Made by a program: the position numbers and the translations under genes. Shown here in pieces: positions 17,676-30,495 of a stretch of 64,000 nucleotides of DNA. The DNA is taken from contig NZ_JALIEC010000003.1 in NCBI RefSeq assembly GCF_022867865.1, positions 1 through 64,000 of the forward strand, in the 5' to 3' direction. Numbering within the stretch: position 1 is the stretch's first letter; each line of letters opens with the position of its first letter. The stretch is from Phaeobacter sp. J2-8. GTDB taxonomy: Bacteria > Pseudomonadota > Alphaproteobacteria > Rhodobacterales > Rhodobacteraceae. Below the pieces are notes generated by a model. The model was not told the origin of the DNA and made no database searches. It saw only the letters and a list, made by a program, of their open reading frames with translations.

Positions 17676-18026
17676 ATGAAACTTGCCCCCGCCACCCCGG
17701 AACTGCCGGTGCGCGATGTGATATCCGCGCAAATCCATTATCGTGACCGTTTCGGATTCGACATCCGATGGCATAATCCTGAGGGTCGGATCGGCGCGGT
17801 GTCACATGGGGAATGCGCGTTGTTTCTGCGCGCAGGCGCAGGCGCTGGCGCACCGGCTGTTGTCTGGATCTTTGCAGAGGATGTTGTGGCCGTTCATGCC
17901 GATCTCATCCAGCGGGGCGCCGAGATTGTCGACCCGCTTGCGGACCGGCCTTGGGGATTGCGCCAATTCACCGCGCGGGATGGTGACGGCAATATCCTGC
18001 ACTTCTTTCACGATCTGGATCTGTGA
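17676..18026 (+). CDS. VOC family protein (bleomycin resistance/glyoxalase-like)
   Basis: A 116-residue single-module VOC protein. The start MKLAPATPELPVRDVISAQI, the middle HGECALFL and the end FTARDGDGNILHFFHDLDL match the glyoxalase/bleomycin-resistance/dioxygenase superfamily. Members sequester drugs or carry out metal-dependent conversions, and no substrate is implied here. It stands alone, divergent from the iron cluster and convergent with katG, with a strong shared terminator downstream. Confidence 0.8.
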   Translation: MKLAPATPELPVRDVISAQIHYRDRFGFDIRWHNPEGRIGAVSHGECALFLRAGAGAGAPAVVWIFAEDVVAVHADLIQRGAEIVDPLADRPWGLRQFTARDGDGNILHFFHDLDL

Positions 18027-18059
18027 TCCCTGTGCCGTGCAGTTGGTCCTGAAATAGAA

Positions 18060-18089
18060 ATCCCGCCCGAACCAATGTCCGGGCGGGAT
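18060..18089. terminator. Bidirectional terminator between VOC gene and katG
   Basis: ATCCCGCCCG and CGGGCGGGAT form a perfect 10-bp stem with a 10-base loop, flanked by A-rich sequence on the left. It lies 33 bases past the VOC stop and 21 bases past the katG stop on the other strand. Confidence 0.8.
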
Positions 18090-18110
18090 CAGATGTCAGA
18101 CTTGGCTGGC

Positions 18111-21408
<3,298 letters not shown>

Positions 21409-21468
21409 CCCCGTGCCACGCCGCTGTAGGGTCAGGGCAAATTCAATCCAACCCCTGGAGTGCCTGAC

Positions 21469-21714
21469 ATGACCCAGCGCCTGCATCTGGTTTTCGGTGG
21501 CGAACTTGTCGACCCGTCGGAAAATACATTCAAGGATGTCGATGACATTCATGTTGTCGGGATTTACCCGGATTACGAAAGCGCTTATGACGCATGGAAA
21601 GACGCGGCCCAGCGTACGGTGGACAATGCCCACATGCGTTATTTCATCTCGCATCTGCATCGGATGTTAGAGGGTGAGGACAAGGCCGCCGCCGCCAAAG
21701 AGGCCGACAGCTGA
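21469..21714 (+). CDS. DUF4170 domain-containing protein
   Basis: An 81-residue cytoplasmic protein (MTQRLHLVFGGELVDPSENT...). The pattern HLVFGGELVDPSE, VVGIYPDYESAYDAWKDAAQ and an AHMRYF segment is that of DUF4170, a small alphaproteobacterial family of unknown function that is often next to Kdo transferase genes. ATG 21469 follows CCTGGAG. Its last codons contain AAAGAGG, which serves as ribosome site for the next gene, so the two are translationally linked. Confidence 0.75.
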   Translation: MTQRLHLVFGGELVDPSENTFKDVDDIHVVGIYPDYESAYDAWKDAAQRTVDNAHMRYFISHLHRMLEGEDKAAAAKEADS

Positions 21715-22946
21715 CCAAGACCCCAGTCATTCCCCAACGCGTTCTTTCGGTGCAGGCCCATATGACATGGGCGCGCCGCCGCGAACGTGAGCCGGTGCAA
21801 TACCCGCCGCGTCCGAATGGGGTGGTTGTCTGGGTGCATGCAACGCGTGGCCAGCGCATTTCTGCCATCATGCAATTGTCGGCGCGGCTGGTGTCCCAGC
21901 GGCAGAATGCATTTGTGCTGGTGACGCTGGCCCCCGGCGTGACCGGACCAAAGCGGTTGAAACGCAATATCATTTTGGCGGATGCGCCGGGATTGCATCC
22001 CGAGGATGTCATGGCCTTTCTTGATCATTGGCGCCCGGAACTCTGTTTGTGGACCTGCGGCGATCTGGTGGTGTCCCATATTGTCACCGCCGCCGAAGAG
22101 GGGGTGCCGCTTTATCTGGTGGATGCCAGCGAAACCGGATTCAACACCCGGCCTGTGCCCTATCTTCCGGATCCGACGCCCGCCGCGCTAGGCTATTTCA
22201 CCATGATCATGGCCAGCGATGCCAATGCGGCGCGTCGGTTGCGGAAATTGGGATTGGCCGAAGATGATCTGACCATCACCGGACCGCTGCAAGAGGGCAG
22301 TGCCGCCATCCCCTGTAACCAGTCCGATCTGGACGCTCTGCGAGAGGCGATTGGCACCCGGCCGGTCTGGCTGGCGGCGATGGTACAACCCGAGGAGCTT
22401 GCCACCATCCTGCGGGCGCATCGCGCCGTGTCGCGCTGGGCGCATCGGCTGATGTTGGTTCTGGTGCCGGACCGCCCGGAAATGGGCGATGAAATGGCCG
22501 AAAGGATGCAACGCGGCGGCATGTCCTATGTCCGCTGGTCGGATGGCGAATTCCCGGATGACGGGACCGAGGTCTTGTTGGCCGACACCTATGGCGAAAT
22601 GGGGCTGTGGTATCGGCTGTCTCCGGCGTCTTTCATGGCATCGTCATTGGTGGCGGGTCATGGTGGATGTGATCCGTTCGAACCTGCGGCGCTGGGATCT
22701 GCGATCTTGTATGGCCCCAATATCGGGCGACATCTGCACGCCTATTCGCGCCTGGCAGAGGCCGGTGCCGCGCGCATCGTGCGTGATACCGATACGCTGA
22801 CCAATGCGCTGAAACAGCTGATTGCGCCGGACCGGGCGGCGGCGATGTCGCTGGCCGCCTGGGAAATCGTGTCCGAGGGCGCACAGGTGACGGATCGGAT
22901 CATGGATCTGATCCATGACACCCTTGATCTGGCCGAGGTCATTTGA
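21711..22946 (+). CDS. 3-deoxy-D-manno-octulosonic acid transferase-like glycosyltransferase, probable CTG start
   Basis: A glycosyltransferase with the KdtA/WaaA architecture: acceptor domain ([18 protein letters not shown]), linking region, and donor domain with [20 protein letters not shown] and [20 protein letters not shown], close to WaaA donor-site motifs. It should transfer Kdo to lipid A precursors at the inner membrane. The first standard start is GTG 21750, with no ribosome site. CTG 21711 has AAAGAGG seven bases upstream, overlaps the previous stop as CTGA, and adds a family-like N-terminus ([17 protein letters not shown]); this gives 411 residues. lpxK follows with a one-base overlap. 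Confidence 0.8.
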   Translation: MTKTPVIPQRVLSVQAHMTWARRREREPVQYPPRPNGVVVWVHATRGQRISAIMQLSARLVSQRQNAFVLVTLAPGVTGPKRLKRNIILADAPGLHPEDVMAFLDHWRPELCLWTCGDLVVSHIVTAAEEGVPLYLVDASETGFNTRPVPYLPDPTPAALGYFTMIMASDANAARRLRKLGLAEDDLTITGPLQEGSAAIPCNQSDLDALREAIGTRPVWLAAMVQPEELATILRAHRAVSRWAHRLMLVLVPDRPEMGDEMAERMQRGGMSYVRWSDGEFPDDGTEVLLADTYGEMGLWYRLSPASFMASSLVAGHGGCDPFEPAALGSAILYGPNIGRHLHAYSRLAEAGAARIVRDTDTLTNALKQLIAPDRAAAMSLAAWEIVSEGAQVTDRIMDLIHDTLDLAEVI

Positions 22947-23938
22947 TGCGCGCTCCTGATTTTTGGTTCACATCGCCCGCCCGGCCCGCAATTGCGGCGC
23001 GCCTGTTGGCACCCTTGGCGGCGCTGACCGCGCGGGCCACGGCGCAACGGGTGGCCAGGGCCCCAGATCTGCGGGCGGATGTGCCGGTGATCTGTGTGGG
23101 GAACCTGAATGCCGGCGGCACGGGTAAAACCCCGACGGTGATCGACATTGTTACCCGGCTGATTGCGCGTGGGCGTCAGCCTTTTGTGCTGTCGCGGGGG
23201 CATGGTGGACAGTTGACCGGCCCGGTCACGGTGGACGCCCGTCGGCATGGCGCGGGCGACGTCGGCGACGAGCCGTTATTGCTGGCGGCCTTTGCGCCGG
23301 TGGTTGTCGCGCGGGACCGTGCGGCCGGTGCACGCCATGCAATGGCGGCTGGGGCCGATGTTCTGGTGATGGACGACGGATTGCAAAACCCCGGACTGGC
23401 CCGTGACCTGTCGTTGATTGTTGTCGATGCGGCCAAAGGGTTTGGCAATGGCCGCTGTTTGCCGGCCGGTCCTTTGCGCGAACCGGTTGCCGTGGGGATG
23501 AAGCGTGCGGATCTGATCTTGTCGATTGGCGGCAAGGCTGCTCACGACGCGTTTTCGACGCAATGGGCCGGGCACATCACCCTGCCGCATCTGCGCGGCC
23601 AGTTGCAACCGCTGCAAACCGGGATGGATTGGGCGGGGCTGCGGGTGCTGGCCTTTGCCGGTATCGGCCATCCAGAGAAATTCTTTGCCACCCTGCGTGC
23701 GCTTGGGGCCGAGGTCATTCGCGGCGAGGCGCTGGAGGATCACCAGCCCTTGACGCCCGCCATCATGGCCCGGTTGCAAAAAGAAGCGGAAAGTTTGGGG
23801 GCGCAGATGGTCTGTACCGAGAAAGACGCCGTGCGTCTGCCGACGGGCTTTCGCCAAAAGGTGCTGACCCTGCCGGTCCGTCTGACAATTGACGACGATG
23901 CGGCACTTGTCGCGGCCTTGGATCGGCTGTTTTTGTGA
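22946..23938 (+). CDS. lpxK: Tetraacyldisaccharide 4'-kinase
   Basis: LpxK phosphorylates the 4' position of the lipid A disaccharide at the inner membrane, using ATP. The 330-residue protein begins [15 protein letters not shown] and carries the Walker A motif [13 protein letters not shown] near residue 55. [18 protein letters not shown] is the LpxK-specific Walker-B-like segment, and [16 protein letters not shown] lies in the C-terminal half. Start ATG 22946 overlaps the preceding stop (TGATG). The order Kdo transferase then lpxK places consecutive lipid A steps in one operon. Confidence 0.95.
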   Translation: MRAPDFWFTSPARPAIAARLLAPLAALTARATAQRVARAPDLRADVPVICVGNLNAGGTGKTPTVIDIVTRLIARGRQPFVLSRGHGGQLTGPVTVDARRHGAGDVGDEPLLLAAFAPVVVARDRAAGARHAMAAGADVLVMDDGLQNPGLARDLSLIVVDAAKGFGNGRCLPAGPLREPVAVGMKRADLILSIGGKAAHDAFSTQWAGHITLPHLRGQLQPLQTGMDWAGLRVLAFAGIGHPEKFFATLRALGAEVIRGEALEDHQPLTPAIMARLQKEAESLGAQMVCTEKDAVRLPTGFRQKVLTLPVRLTIDDDAALVAALDRLFL

Positions 23939-24001
23939 TCCACCCCGGAATGGGATGGATCAATTTTAGCATGACGGGCAAGGTCGGGCCCGCCCAATGG
24001 T

Positions 24002-25600
24002 TTAGCCGATAGCCGCGGCCTTGACGTCATCGTCAATGAACGGGACGTATTGCGCAAAGTTGTCGGCGAACATCTGGACCAGCTTGGCCGCCTGGGCGTC
24101 ATAAGCGTCCTTGGCACCCCAGGTGCGGCGCGGATCCAGCAGAACCTCGGGCACGCCGGGTACGTCGGTGGGCACGTCAAAGCCAAAGTTCGGGTCTTTG
24201 CGGAACTCGGCATCGGCCAGCGATCCGTCCAGCGCCGCCGTCAACAAGGCGCGGGTTGCCTTGATCGGCATCCGGCTGCCGGTTCCATAGGCGCCACCGG
24301 TCCAGCCGGTGTTCACCAGCCAGCAGGTTGCGCCGTGCTTGGCGATCTTTTCGCGCAGCAGATTGCCATAGGCTTCTGGACGGCGCGGCATGAAGGGCGC
24401 CCCGAAACAGGTCGAAAAGGTCGGCTCTGGCTCTGTCACGCCACGTTCGGTGCCCGCCACCTTGGAGGTGAAGCCGGACAGGAAGTGATACATCGCCTGC
24501 GCCGGGGTCAACCGGGCAATCGGGGGCAGCACACCAAAGGCATCACAGGTCAGCATGATGATATTCTTGGGGTGCCCCCCCAGCGCGCTGGACGAGGCAT
24601 TGGAGATGTATTCCAACGGATAGGCGCAGCGCATGTTTGCGGTCAGGCTGTCGTCTTCGAAATCGAGTTCCTTGGTCTCTTCGTCAAAGACCATGTTTTC
24701 GATCACCGTCGCGAATTTCGACGTGGTGGCATAGATTTCCGGCTCTGCCGTCGCGCTGAGGTTGATGGTCTTGGCATAGCAGCCGCCTTCGAAATTGAAG
24801 GTGCCGCGATCGGACCAGCCGTGTTCGTCATCCCCGATCAGAATACGCGAAGGATCGGCCGACAGCGTGGTTTTGCCGGTGCCGGACAGGCCAAAGAACA
24901 CAGCCGTGTCCACCGGATTGCCCACCGCATGATTGGCCGAGCAGTGCATCGGCATGATGCCTTTTTCCGGCAGCAGATAGTTCAGCAGGGTAAAGACAGA
25001 TTTCTTGTTTTCGCCCGCATATTCGGTGCCGCCGATCAGGATCAGCTTGCGGTCGAAATTCATCGCGATCACGGTATCGGACCGGCAATTGTGCCGTTCC
25101 GGGTCTGCCTTGAAGCTGGGGCAATTGATGACGGTGAAATCCGCCACGAATTCGTTCAGATCCTCACGATCAGGCCGCCGCAGCATGTGGCGGATGAACA
25201 GCCCGTGCCAGGCCAGTTCCGTGACCATGCGCACGTCGATCGAATGTGCCGGGTCCGCCCCGCCGACCAGATCCTGCACAAAATAGTCGCGGCCCTTCAT
25301 GTGGGCCAGCATGTCGTTGTAAAGATTGTCAAAACCTTCGGGCGACATGGCGGCGTTGTTTTCCCACCAGATCGTGTCAGCGACCGTGTCTGTTTTGACG
25401 ACATGTTTGTCCTTGGGGGAGCGACCGGTGAATTTTCCGGTCGAGACAAGGAATGCGCCGCCTTTGCCGAGCTGGCCCTCTTTACGTTGCAGGGCGGCTT
25501 CGATCAGCGCCTGCTTCATAAAGTTATAATAGACATTGCCCAGTCCTTCGATCCCCTGATCTTCTAGCCGGAACTGCGGGTTGACCCGTCCTAATGTCAT
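24002..25600 (-). CDS. pckA: Phosphoenolpyruvate carboxykinase (ATP)
   Basis: PckA converts oxaloacetate and ATP to phosphoenolpyruvate, CO2 and ADP, the entry to gluconeogenesis. The 532-residue protein has the family P-loop [11 protein letters not shown] near residue 236, the preceding metal-site segment [10 protein letters not shown], and [35 protein letters not shown] near residue 55 is a substrate-binding region. ATG 25600 ([14 protein letters not shown]) was chosen because homologues start there. In this order pckA is typically next to chvI-chvG, and in rhizobia ChvI influences pckA expression; both promoters share the 365-base gap. Confidence 0.97.
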   Translation of the reverse strand: MTLGRVNPQFRLEDQGIEGLGNVYYNFMKQALIEAALQRKEGQLGKGGAFLVSTGKFTGRSPKDKHVVKTDTVADTIWWENNAAMSPEGFDNLYNDMLAHMKGRDYFVQDLVGGADPAHSIDVRMVTELAWHGLFIRHMLRRPDREDLNEFVADFTVINCPSFKADPERHNCRSDTVIAMNFDRKLILIGGTEYAGENKKSVFTLLNYLLPEKGIMPMHCSANHAVGNPVDTAVFFGLSGTGKTTLSADPSRILIGDDEHGWSDRGTFNFEGGCYAKTINLSATAEPEIYATTSKFATVIENMVFDEETKELDFEDDSLTANMRCAYPLEYISNASSSALGGHPKNIIMLTCDAFGVLPPIARLTPAQAMYHFLSGFTSKVAGTERGVTEPEPTFSTCFGAPFMPRRPEAYGNLLREKIAKHGATCWLVNTGWTGGAYGTGSRMPIKATRALLTAALDGSLADAEFRKDPNFGFDVPTDVPGVPEVLLDPRRTWGAKDAYDAQAAKLVQMFADNFAQYVPFIDDDVKAAAIG

Positions 25601-25965
25601 CTTGTCTCTCCATGTATCCGCAGAAATGGCGGAAGTCGTGGTTTTGGCGGCAAAAGCGCCGTCCCCGCAGCCAAGGCATTGGCTCCGGTGAATTCGGTGT
25701 AACATGGCTTTTTGGCTCGTGAACAGGAGGCATGCGCAAGTTAGCGCAATCAAATTGCCATTTAGCGCAATCATATTTCGTGGCCGTGTCGATGTGGGCA
25801 CGAAATCCAGCAATCAATGCGACAATTTAGTCATTCGTTTGTACTTTTCGGGTCTGCTTGGGGCAGGTCGGTTGCCCGATTTCGCAGTTAAGGATTGATT
25901 GCGCGCCGCAAATCAAGGCATAATGGGGAAAAATTAAGGCAGCCGAGCAGTATAAGGACAAACAA
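25601..25965. promoter_or_regulatory. Divergent pckA/chvI control region with 12-bp direct repeats
   Basis: The gap has no convincing gene and is AT-rich on its right half. TTAGCGCAATCA occurs twice, at 25741-25752 and 25762-25773, start-to-start 21 bases, that is two helical turns apart on the same face. This geometry suggests a dimeric regulator. ChvI or a carbon-catabolite regulator is a candidate. A purine-rich stretch precedes chvI (TATAAGGACAAACAA). Confidence 0.55.
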
Positions 25966-26667
25966 ATGTCTAAAATCGCCCTTGTGGACGATGACAGGAA
26001 TATTCTGACATCCGTTTCCATGACGCTTGAGGCCGAAGGCTTTGAGGTCGAAACATATAATGATGGCCAATCCGCATTGGATGCATTCAATAAACGTCTT
26101 CCGGACATGGCTGTGCTGGATATCAAGATGCCGCGTATGGACGGCATGGATTTGTTGCAGCGGCTGCGCCAGAAAACCACCATGCCGGTGATTTTTCTGA
26201 CCTCCAAAGACGACGAGATTGACGAAGTGCTGGGTCTGCGCATGGGCGCGGATGACTATGTGAAAAAACCGTTTTCCCAGCGGCTTCTGGTCGAACGTAT
26301 TCGCGCATTGCTGCGGCGCCAGGATGCGATGGACAATGATATTGTAGGCGACACCGAAGAAACCAAGGTGATGGATCGCGGTGATCTGCGCATGGATCCA
26401 CTGCGTCACGCTGTGGCCTGGAAGGGCAAGGATGTGGCGTTGACGGTGACCGAATTCCTGTTGCTGCAGGCCCTGGCCCAGCGTCCGGGTTTCGTGAAAT
26501 CGCGCGATCAGCTGATGGATGTGGCCTATGACGATCAGGTTTATGTCGATGACCGCACCATCGACAGCCACATCAAACGTCTGCGCAAGAAGATGCGCTC
26601 TGTTGATGACGACTTTTCGGCCATCGAAACGCTTTACGGTATCGGTTACCGGTACAACGAAGAATAA
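25966..26667 (+). CDS. chvI: Response regulator ChvI
   Basis: An OmpR-class response regulator of 233 residues. The receiver domain has the acidic pocket VDDD (8-10), phospho-acceptor Asp52 ([12 protein letters not shown]), conserved Thr/Ser and Lys in VIFLTSKDD and VKKPFSQ. The C-terminal winged helix ([20 protein letters not shown]) ends [10 protein letters not shown], the ChvI hallmark. ChvI with ChvG senses acid or envelope stress and controls metabolism and surface genes in alphaproteobacteria. Its TAA stop overlaps the chvG start by one base, so both are co-translated. Confidence 0.96.
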   Translation: MSKIALVDDDRNILTSVSMTLEAEGFEVETYNDGQSALDAFNKRLPDMAVLDIKMPRMDGMDLLQRLRQKTTMPVIFLTSKDDEIDEVLGLRMGADDYVKKPFSQRLLVERIRALLRRQDAMDNDIVGDTEETKVMDRGDLRMDPLRHAVAWKGKDVALTVTEFLLLQALAQRPGFVKSRDQLMDVAYDDQVYVDDRTIDSHIKRLRKKMRSVDDDFSAIETLYGIGYRYNEE

Positions 26668-28376
26668 TGGCGCTGGTCGAGGAGATGGCTGTGCCCAACG
26701 CAGGCTCCAAGCGGCGCGGTGATGTGGTTCTTGGCGACGATTGGGTCGCCCCGGACGGCACCGTCGAACAGGAATTGCAGGATCGGCGGGCGCGGCGCGG
26801 CTTCTTTTCACTGCGCACCTCGCCACTGACCCGCAAGATCATCATGTTCAACCTGATTGCGTTGAATGTGCTGGTTGGCGGTATTCTGTACCTCAATTCG
26901 TCGCGCGATGGCCTTGCCGCGCAGCGCGCCCAGGGGCTTGTCGGTGAAGCAGAGCTGATCGCCGACGTGTTCGAGGTGTTGCTGCCCGGCACCGCCCCGG
27001 TCAACCTCGCCTCTGGCGATGGGCTGGATGTCGGCGCCACGCTGGAGGGGATCGCGCTGCGGCGCGGGGCAGAGGTTTTTGTCTTCGATCAGGGGCAAAA
27101 CATTGTCGGACGGTCCGCATCGACCATTGGTGACGTTGAAACCGAAGCAGAAGGCCGGACCCTGATCACCGATCTTCTGGCGTCTATCTGGGATGCGGTG
27201 GCCGGGCTGGTCACCGATTCCGAAGAAGATCGCATTGCAGCTTTCGAAGAACATTTGATCGCATTGGCGGAACCGGCGCTGGCCGGTCAGACCACAGTGC
27301 GCACCACGGAATCCCACGATGGCGGCTCGGTCTTTACCGTCGGCAGCCCGATTGAACAAAATGGCCGCCCGATTGGTGCGGTTGTGTTGGTCTCGGCCGC
27401 GGGCGAGATTGACCGGCTGGTGCGCACCGAACGCGAGCGCGTGTTGCAGATGTTTCTGGTGGCCACATTGGTCTCTATCGGTCTGTCGCTGGTGTTGGCG
27501 TCGACCATTTCCAATCCGATCTCGGATCTTGCCGAAGCGGCAGAGCTGGGCCGCGACCGCGACCGCCGCAAGGAGCTGACGGGCCGGATTCGCATTCCCG
27601 ATCTGACCGCGCGCCCGGATGAAATCGGCCGCCTGTCGGGCGCATTGCGTGGCATGGTCACCGCTCTTTATGATCGGATTGATGCCAACGAACAATTTGC
27701 CGCCGACGTTGCACATGAAATCAAAAATCCGCTCGCCTCGTTGCGGTCCGCTGTTGGATCATTGCGCATGGTCAAACGCGAGGATCATCGCGACAAGCTT
27801 CTGGGCGTGATTGAGCATGACGTGCGCAGGTTGGACCGCCTGGTCAGCGATATTTCGGATGCCTCGCGGTTGGACAGCGAATTGGTCAAGGAAGATCAGG
27901 CCCAGTTTAACCTGCTGGCATTGCTTGGAAGTTTGAGCGACCACTTGGGCAAGGATGCGCATGGCAAAGGGGTTGAATTCATCACCGATCTGCCCGCCGA
28001 TCCGATTTTGGTGCATGGGCTGGAGGCGCGATTGGCCCAGGTCTTTGTCAATCTGATCACCAATGCGATCAGTTTCTGCGAAGACGGCGATGCCATTCGG
28101 GTCTGGGCGCGGCAACGGGAAAACCGGGTGCTTGTGGTTGTCGAAGACACCGGTCCCGGCATCCCGGAAGAGGCGCTGGGCAAGATCTTCAAGCGGTTTT
28201 ATTCCCATCGGCCAGAGGCAGATTTCGGCAATAACTCGGGTCTTGGGCTGGCGATTTCGAAACAGATTGTCGAGGCCCATGATGGTGTGATCTGGGCCGA
28301 GAACATTCGCCCGACAGAGGCGGACATTACCTCGGAGCCGCTGGGCGCACGTTTCGTCGTTGGTCTGCCGGTTTGA
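26667..28376 (+). CDS. chvG: Sensor histidine kinase ChvG
   Basis: A 569-residue inner-membrane kinase. It has a cytoplasmic N-terminal tail, transmembrane helix 1 (about 57-77), a periplasmic sensor region (about 78-257), helix 2 (258-280) and a HAMP linker. The phospho-accepting His350 lies in FAADVAHEIKNPLASLRSAV, and the ATPase domain has N, G1 and G2 boxes (NLITNAISFC, VEDTGPGIPEE, NSGLGLAISKQ). It phosphorylates ChvI. The long periplasmic domain is where ExoR represses ChvG in rhizobia; no exoR is in the window. hprK follows after a six-base gap, tying sensor and PTS regulation. Confidence 0.95.
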   Translation: MALVEEMAVPNAGSKRRGDVVLGDDWVAPDGTVEQELQDRRARRGFFSLRTSPLTRKIIMFNLIALNVLVGGILYLNSSRDGLAAQRAQGLVGEAELIADVFEVLLPGTAPVNLASGDGLDVGATLEGIALRRGAEVFVFDQGQNIVGRSASTIGDVETEAEGRTLITDLLASIWDAVAGLVTDSEEDRIAAFEEHLIALAEPALAGQTTVRTTESHDGGSVFTVGSPIEQNGRPIGAVVLVSAAGEIDRLVRTERERVLQMFLVATLVSIGLSLVLASTISNPISDLAEAAELGRDRDRRKELTGRIRIPDLTARPDEIGRLSGALRGMVTALYDRIDANEQFAADVAHEIKNPLASLRSAVGSLRMVKREDHRDKLLGVIEHDVRRLDRLVSDISDASRLDSELVKEDQAQFNLLALLGSLSDHLGKDAHGKGVEFITDLPADPILVHGLEARLAQVFVNLITNAISFCEDGDAIRVWARQRENRVLVVVEDTGPGIPEEALGKIFKRFYSHRPEADFGNNSGLGLAISKQIVEAHDGVIWAENIRPTEADITSEPLGARFVVGLPV

Positions 28377-28382
28377 TGCGTG

Positions 28383-28802
28383 ATGGCCGTCGCGGCTGAC
28401 ACGCCGGTTCATGCCAGTACGGTGGCATTTGCAGATCGCGGCGTGATCATCCTTGGGGCTTCGGGCAGCGGAAAATCGGCCCTGGCCTTGGAGCTTTTGG
28501 CGCTGGGCGGCGTTTTGGTGGCGGATGACCGCACGATTGTCACCCGCCGCGGGGCTGCGCTGATCGCTGATTGTCCGGCGGCAATCCAGGGCCAGATCGA
28601 GGCGCGGTTCGTTGGCATCCTGACGGTGCCGTTCCAGGGGGCGGTGCCATTGTCACTTGCCGTTAATTTGGATCGCATAGAATCACAGCGTTTGCCGCCG
28701 GTTCGCCACTGGTCCTATGCCGGGGTGCAAATCCCGATGCTTCACAAAGTCGCGCAGGGGTATTTTCCTGCGGCAATTCGACAATACCTTCTGCAGGGTT
28801 GA
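28383..28802 (+). CDS. hprK: HPr kinase/phosphatase, short catalytic-domain form
   Basis: HprK phosphorylates HPr on a serine and removes it again, setting PTS signalling. The 139-residue protein has only the C-terminal catalytic domain: P-loop GASGSGKSALALELL near residue 29, DDRTIV, and the K4-loop-like QIEARFVGILTVP. The N-terminal domain of Gram-positive HprK is absent, which is normal in alphaproteobacteria. ATG 28383 is used; GTG 28380 is directly upstream. The target serine is conserved in the HPr encoded 1.7 kb downstream. Confidence 0.92.
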   Translation: MAVAADTPVHASTVAFADRGVIILGASGSGKSALALELLALGGVLVADDRTIVTRRGAALIADCPAAIQGQIEARFVGILTVPFQGAVPLSLAVNLDRIESQRLPPVRHWSYAGVQIPMLHKVAQGYFPAAIRQYLLQG

Positions 28803-28857
28803 TAGGGGGCTTTGCCGCTGCCCGTGTAACAGACCGGTACAACAGGAACCAATAGAG

Positions 28858-29745
28858 ATGGAACTTCCGATCACACCCCGCCTTGTCCTGTTGACCGGCC
28901 CTTCTGGCGCCGGGCGCTCTACCGCGCTGAATGCGTTGGAGGATCTGGGGTATGAGACCATCGACAACCTGCCCCTGTCCCTGGCCCCGCGCCTGTTGGA
29001 AGGCGGGCAGAGCCGCGATATGGCGCTGGGGCTGGATGTGCGCACGCGGGATTTTTCGCCCGCGGCGCTGTTTGGGTTGTTGGCCGATATTGCTGCCCAA
29101 ACGGGGCAGGCCGCCGATCTGTTGTTTCTGGATGCGAGTGCCAATGTGCTGGTCAATCGGTATTCGGAAACCCGCCGCCGCCACCCGATGGCCCCTGATG
29201 GCACGCCAGAGGCCGGGATTGCCCGTGAATTCGAAATTCTGGCCCCCCTGCGCGATCAGGCAAGCATTTTAATCGACACCTCGACGCTGTCACCGCATGA
29301 ATTGCGCGCTGAGATGTATCGCCTCTTCGGTGTCGACAGCAGCCACGATCTTGCGGTGTCGATCCAATCGTTTTCCTACAAGCGCGGCCTGCCACGTGCG
29401 GCCGACGTGGTGTTTGATTGCCGGTTCCTGATCAACCCGCATTGGCAACCCGAATTGCGCCCGCTGACGGGGCAGGATCGCCGTGTCGTTGATCACATTG
29501 CCACCGATCCGCGATGTGCCCCGTTTCAGGAAAAGGTGCTCGACCTATTGCTGTTTCAACTGCCCGCTGCACGCGAAGAGGGTAAGGCGCACTTCTCTGC
29601 AGCTTTGGGCTGTACGGGGGGCAAACATCGTTCCGTTGCCTTAACGGAAAGCGTAGCGCATGGGCTTGCACAAGCGGGCTGGCGAGTGTCAATTAGACAT
29701 CGAGAACTGGAGCGGCGCACGTTGGCGTCCCCGGATCCGGCATAA
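28858..29745 (+). CDS. rapZ: RNase adapter protein RapZ (YvcJ-type P-loop protein)
   Basis: RapZ is a P-loop nucleotide-binding protein that in E. coli binds GlmZ RNA and guides RNase E, controlling glucosamine-6-phosphate synthase. The 295-residue protein has Walker A GPSGAGRST, the segment DLGYETIDNLPLSL, a Walker-B-like LFLDAS, and the C-terminal domain with SFSYKRGLPRAADVVFDCRF and GCTGGKHRSV. ATG 28858 gives the expected N-terminus. It sits between hprK and the PTS genes as usual in proteobacteria. GlmZ is not known here, so its role may differ. Confidence 0.93.
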   Translation: MELPITPRLVLLTGPSGAGRSTALNALEDLGYETIDNLPLSLAPRLLEGGQSRDMALGLDVRTRDFSPAALFGLLADIAAQTGQAADLLFLDASANVLVNRYSETRRRHPMAPDGTPEAGIAREFEILAPLRDQASILIDTSTLSPHELRAEMYRLFGVDSSHDLAVSIQSFSYKRGLPRAADVVFDCRFLINPHWQPELRPLTGQDRRVVDHIATDPRCAPFQEKVLDLLLFQLPAAREEGKAHFSAALGCTGGKHRSVALTESVAHGLAQAGWRVSIRHRELERRTLASPDPA

Positions 29746-29758
29746 GGATGTCGGAAAA

Positions 29759-30180
29759 ATGAGTGGGAGACCGTCGAATTTGATCGGAATCGTGATCGTG
29801 GCACATGGCGGGCTGGCCAGGGAATACCTGGCGGCAATTGAACATGTGGTCGGGAAACAGCCGGGAATCTTTGCGATCTCAATCGAACCTGACCACGTGC
29901 GCGCGGACAAGCAGGAAGAAATCTGTGTCGCCGCTGATTTGTGGATCAGGGCGGCGGCGTTGTGATTGTGACCGATATGTTTGGCGGATCGCCGTCCAAT
30001 CTGTCATTGCGGGCCTGCGCCCCGTCCAATAGGCGCATCCTGTACGGCGCGAATTTGCCCATGTTGATCAAATTGGCGAAAAGCCGCGATCTTGGGGTGG
30101 CAGATGCCGTTCGCCAGGCGACAGAGGCCGGACGCAAGTATATGGATAGCCAGAACATTTCATCGGATCAAAATATATGA
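29759..30180 (+). CDS. PTS EIIA component, mannose family, frameshifted
   Basis: The domain accepts phosphate from HPr; without EIIB or EIIC genes nearby it probably acts as a regulator rather than in transport. The first part carries the phosphorylation site His16 (VIVAHGGLAREY). Near base 29939 the frame breaks (CVAADLWIRAAAL then stop), and the continuation VVIVTDMFGGSPSNLSLRAC starts in another frame. Adding one base to the GATTTG run gives about 140 residues with no gap against the family. The 3' end overlaps ptsH by ATGA. The neighbours hprK, rapZ and ptsH define a regulatory PTS. Confidence 0.88.
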
Positions 30181-30455
30181 CAGAGACCGTGACCCGTGCC
30201 TTGAAGATCGTCAATGAAAAAGGGTTGCACGCCCGCGCCTCGGCAAAACTGGTGGAGGTGGTCGAAGGTTTCGATGCCTCAGCCGAAGTTGCGCGTGACG
30301 GGATGAGCGCCGGGGGCGATTCCATCATGGGGCTTTTGATGTTGGCAGCGTCCAAAGGAACCACTATTGAGGTCCAGACTTCGGGCCCCGACGCCCAGGC
30401 GCTGGCCGATGCTGTCGAAGCGCTGGTCGCGGACCGGTTTGGAGAAGACTGCTAG
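30177..30455 (+). CDS. ptsH: Phosphocarrier protein HPr
   Basis: A 92-residue HPr. The catalytic His18 lies in KGLHARASAK and the regulatory Ser49 in GGDSIMGLLML, the site used by HprK. It passes phosphate from enzyme I to EIIA proteins; enzyme I (ptsP/ptsI) is not in the window. ATG 30177 overlaps the end of the EIIA gene by four bases. Presence of both phospho-sites shows HprK control is likely operative. Confidence 0.96.
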   Translation: MTETVTRALKIVNEKGLHARASAKLVEVVEGFDASAEVARDGMSAGGDSIMGLLMLAASKGTTIEVQTSGPDAQALADAVEALVADRFGEDC

Positions 30456-30495
30456 GGCCGGTATAGGCCCGCTGGGAAGGACGCTGGACGGCAAA

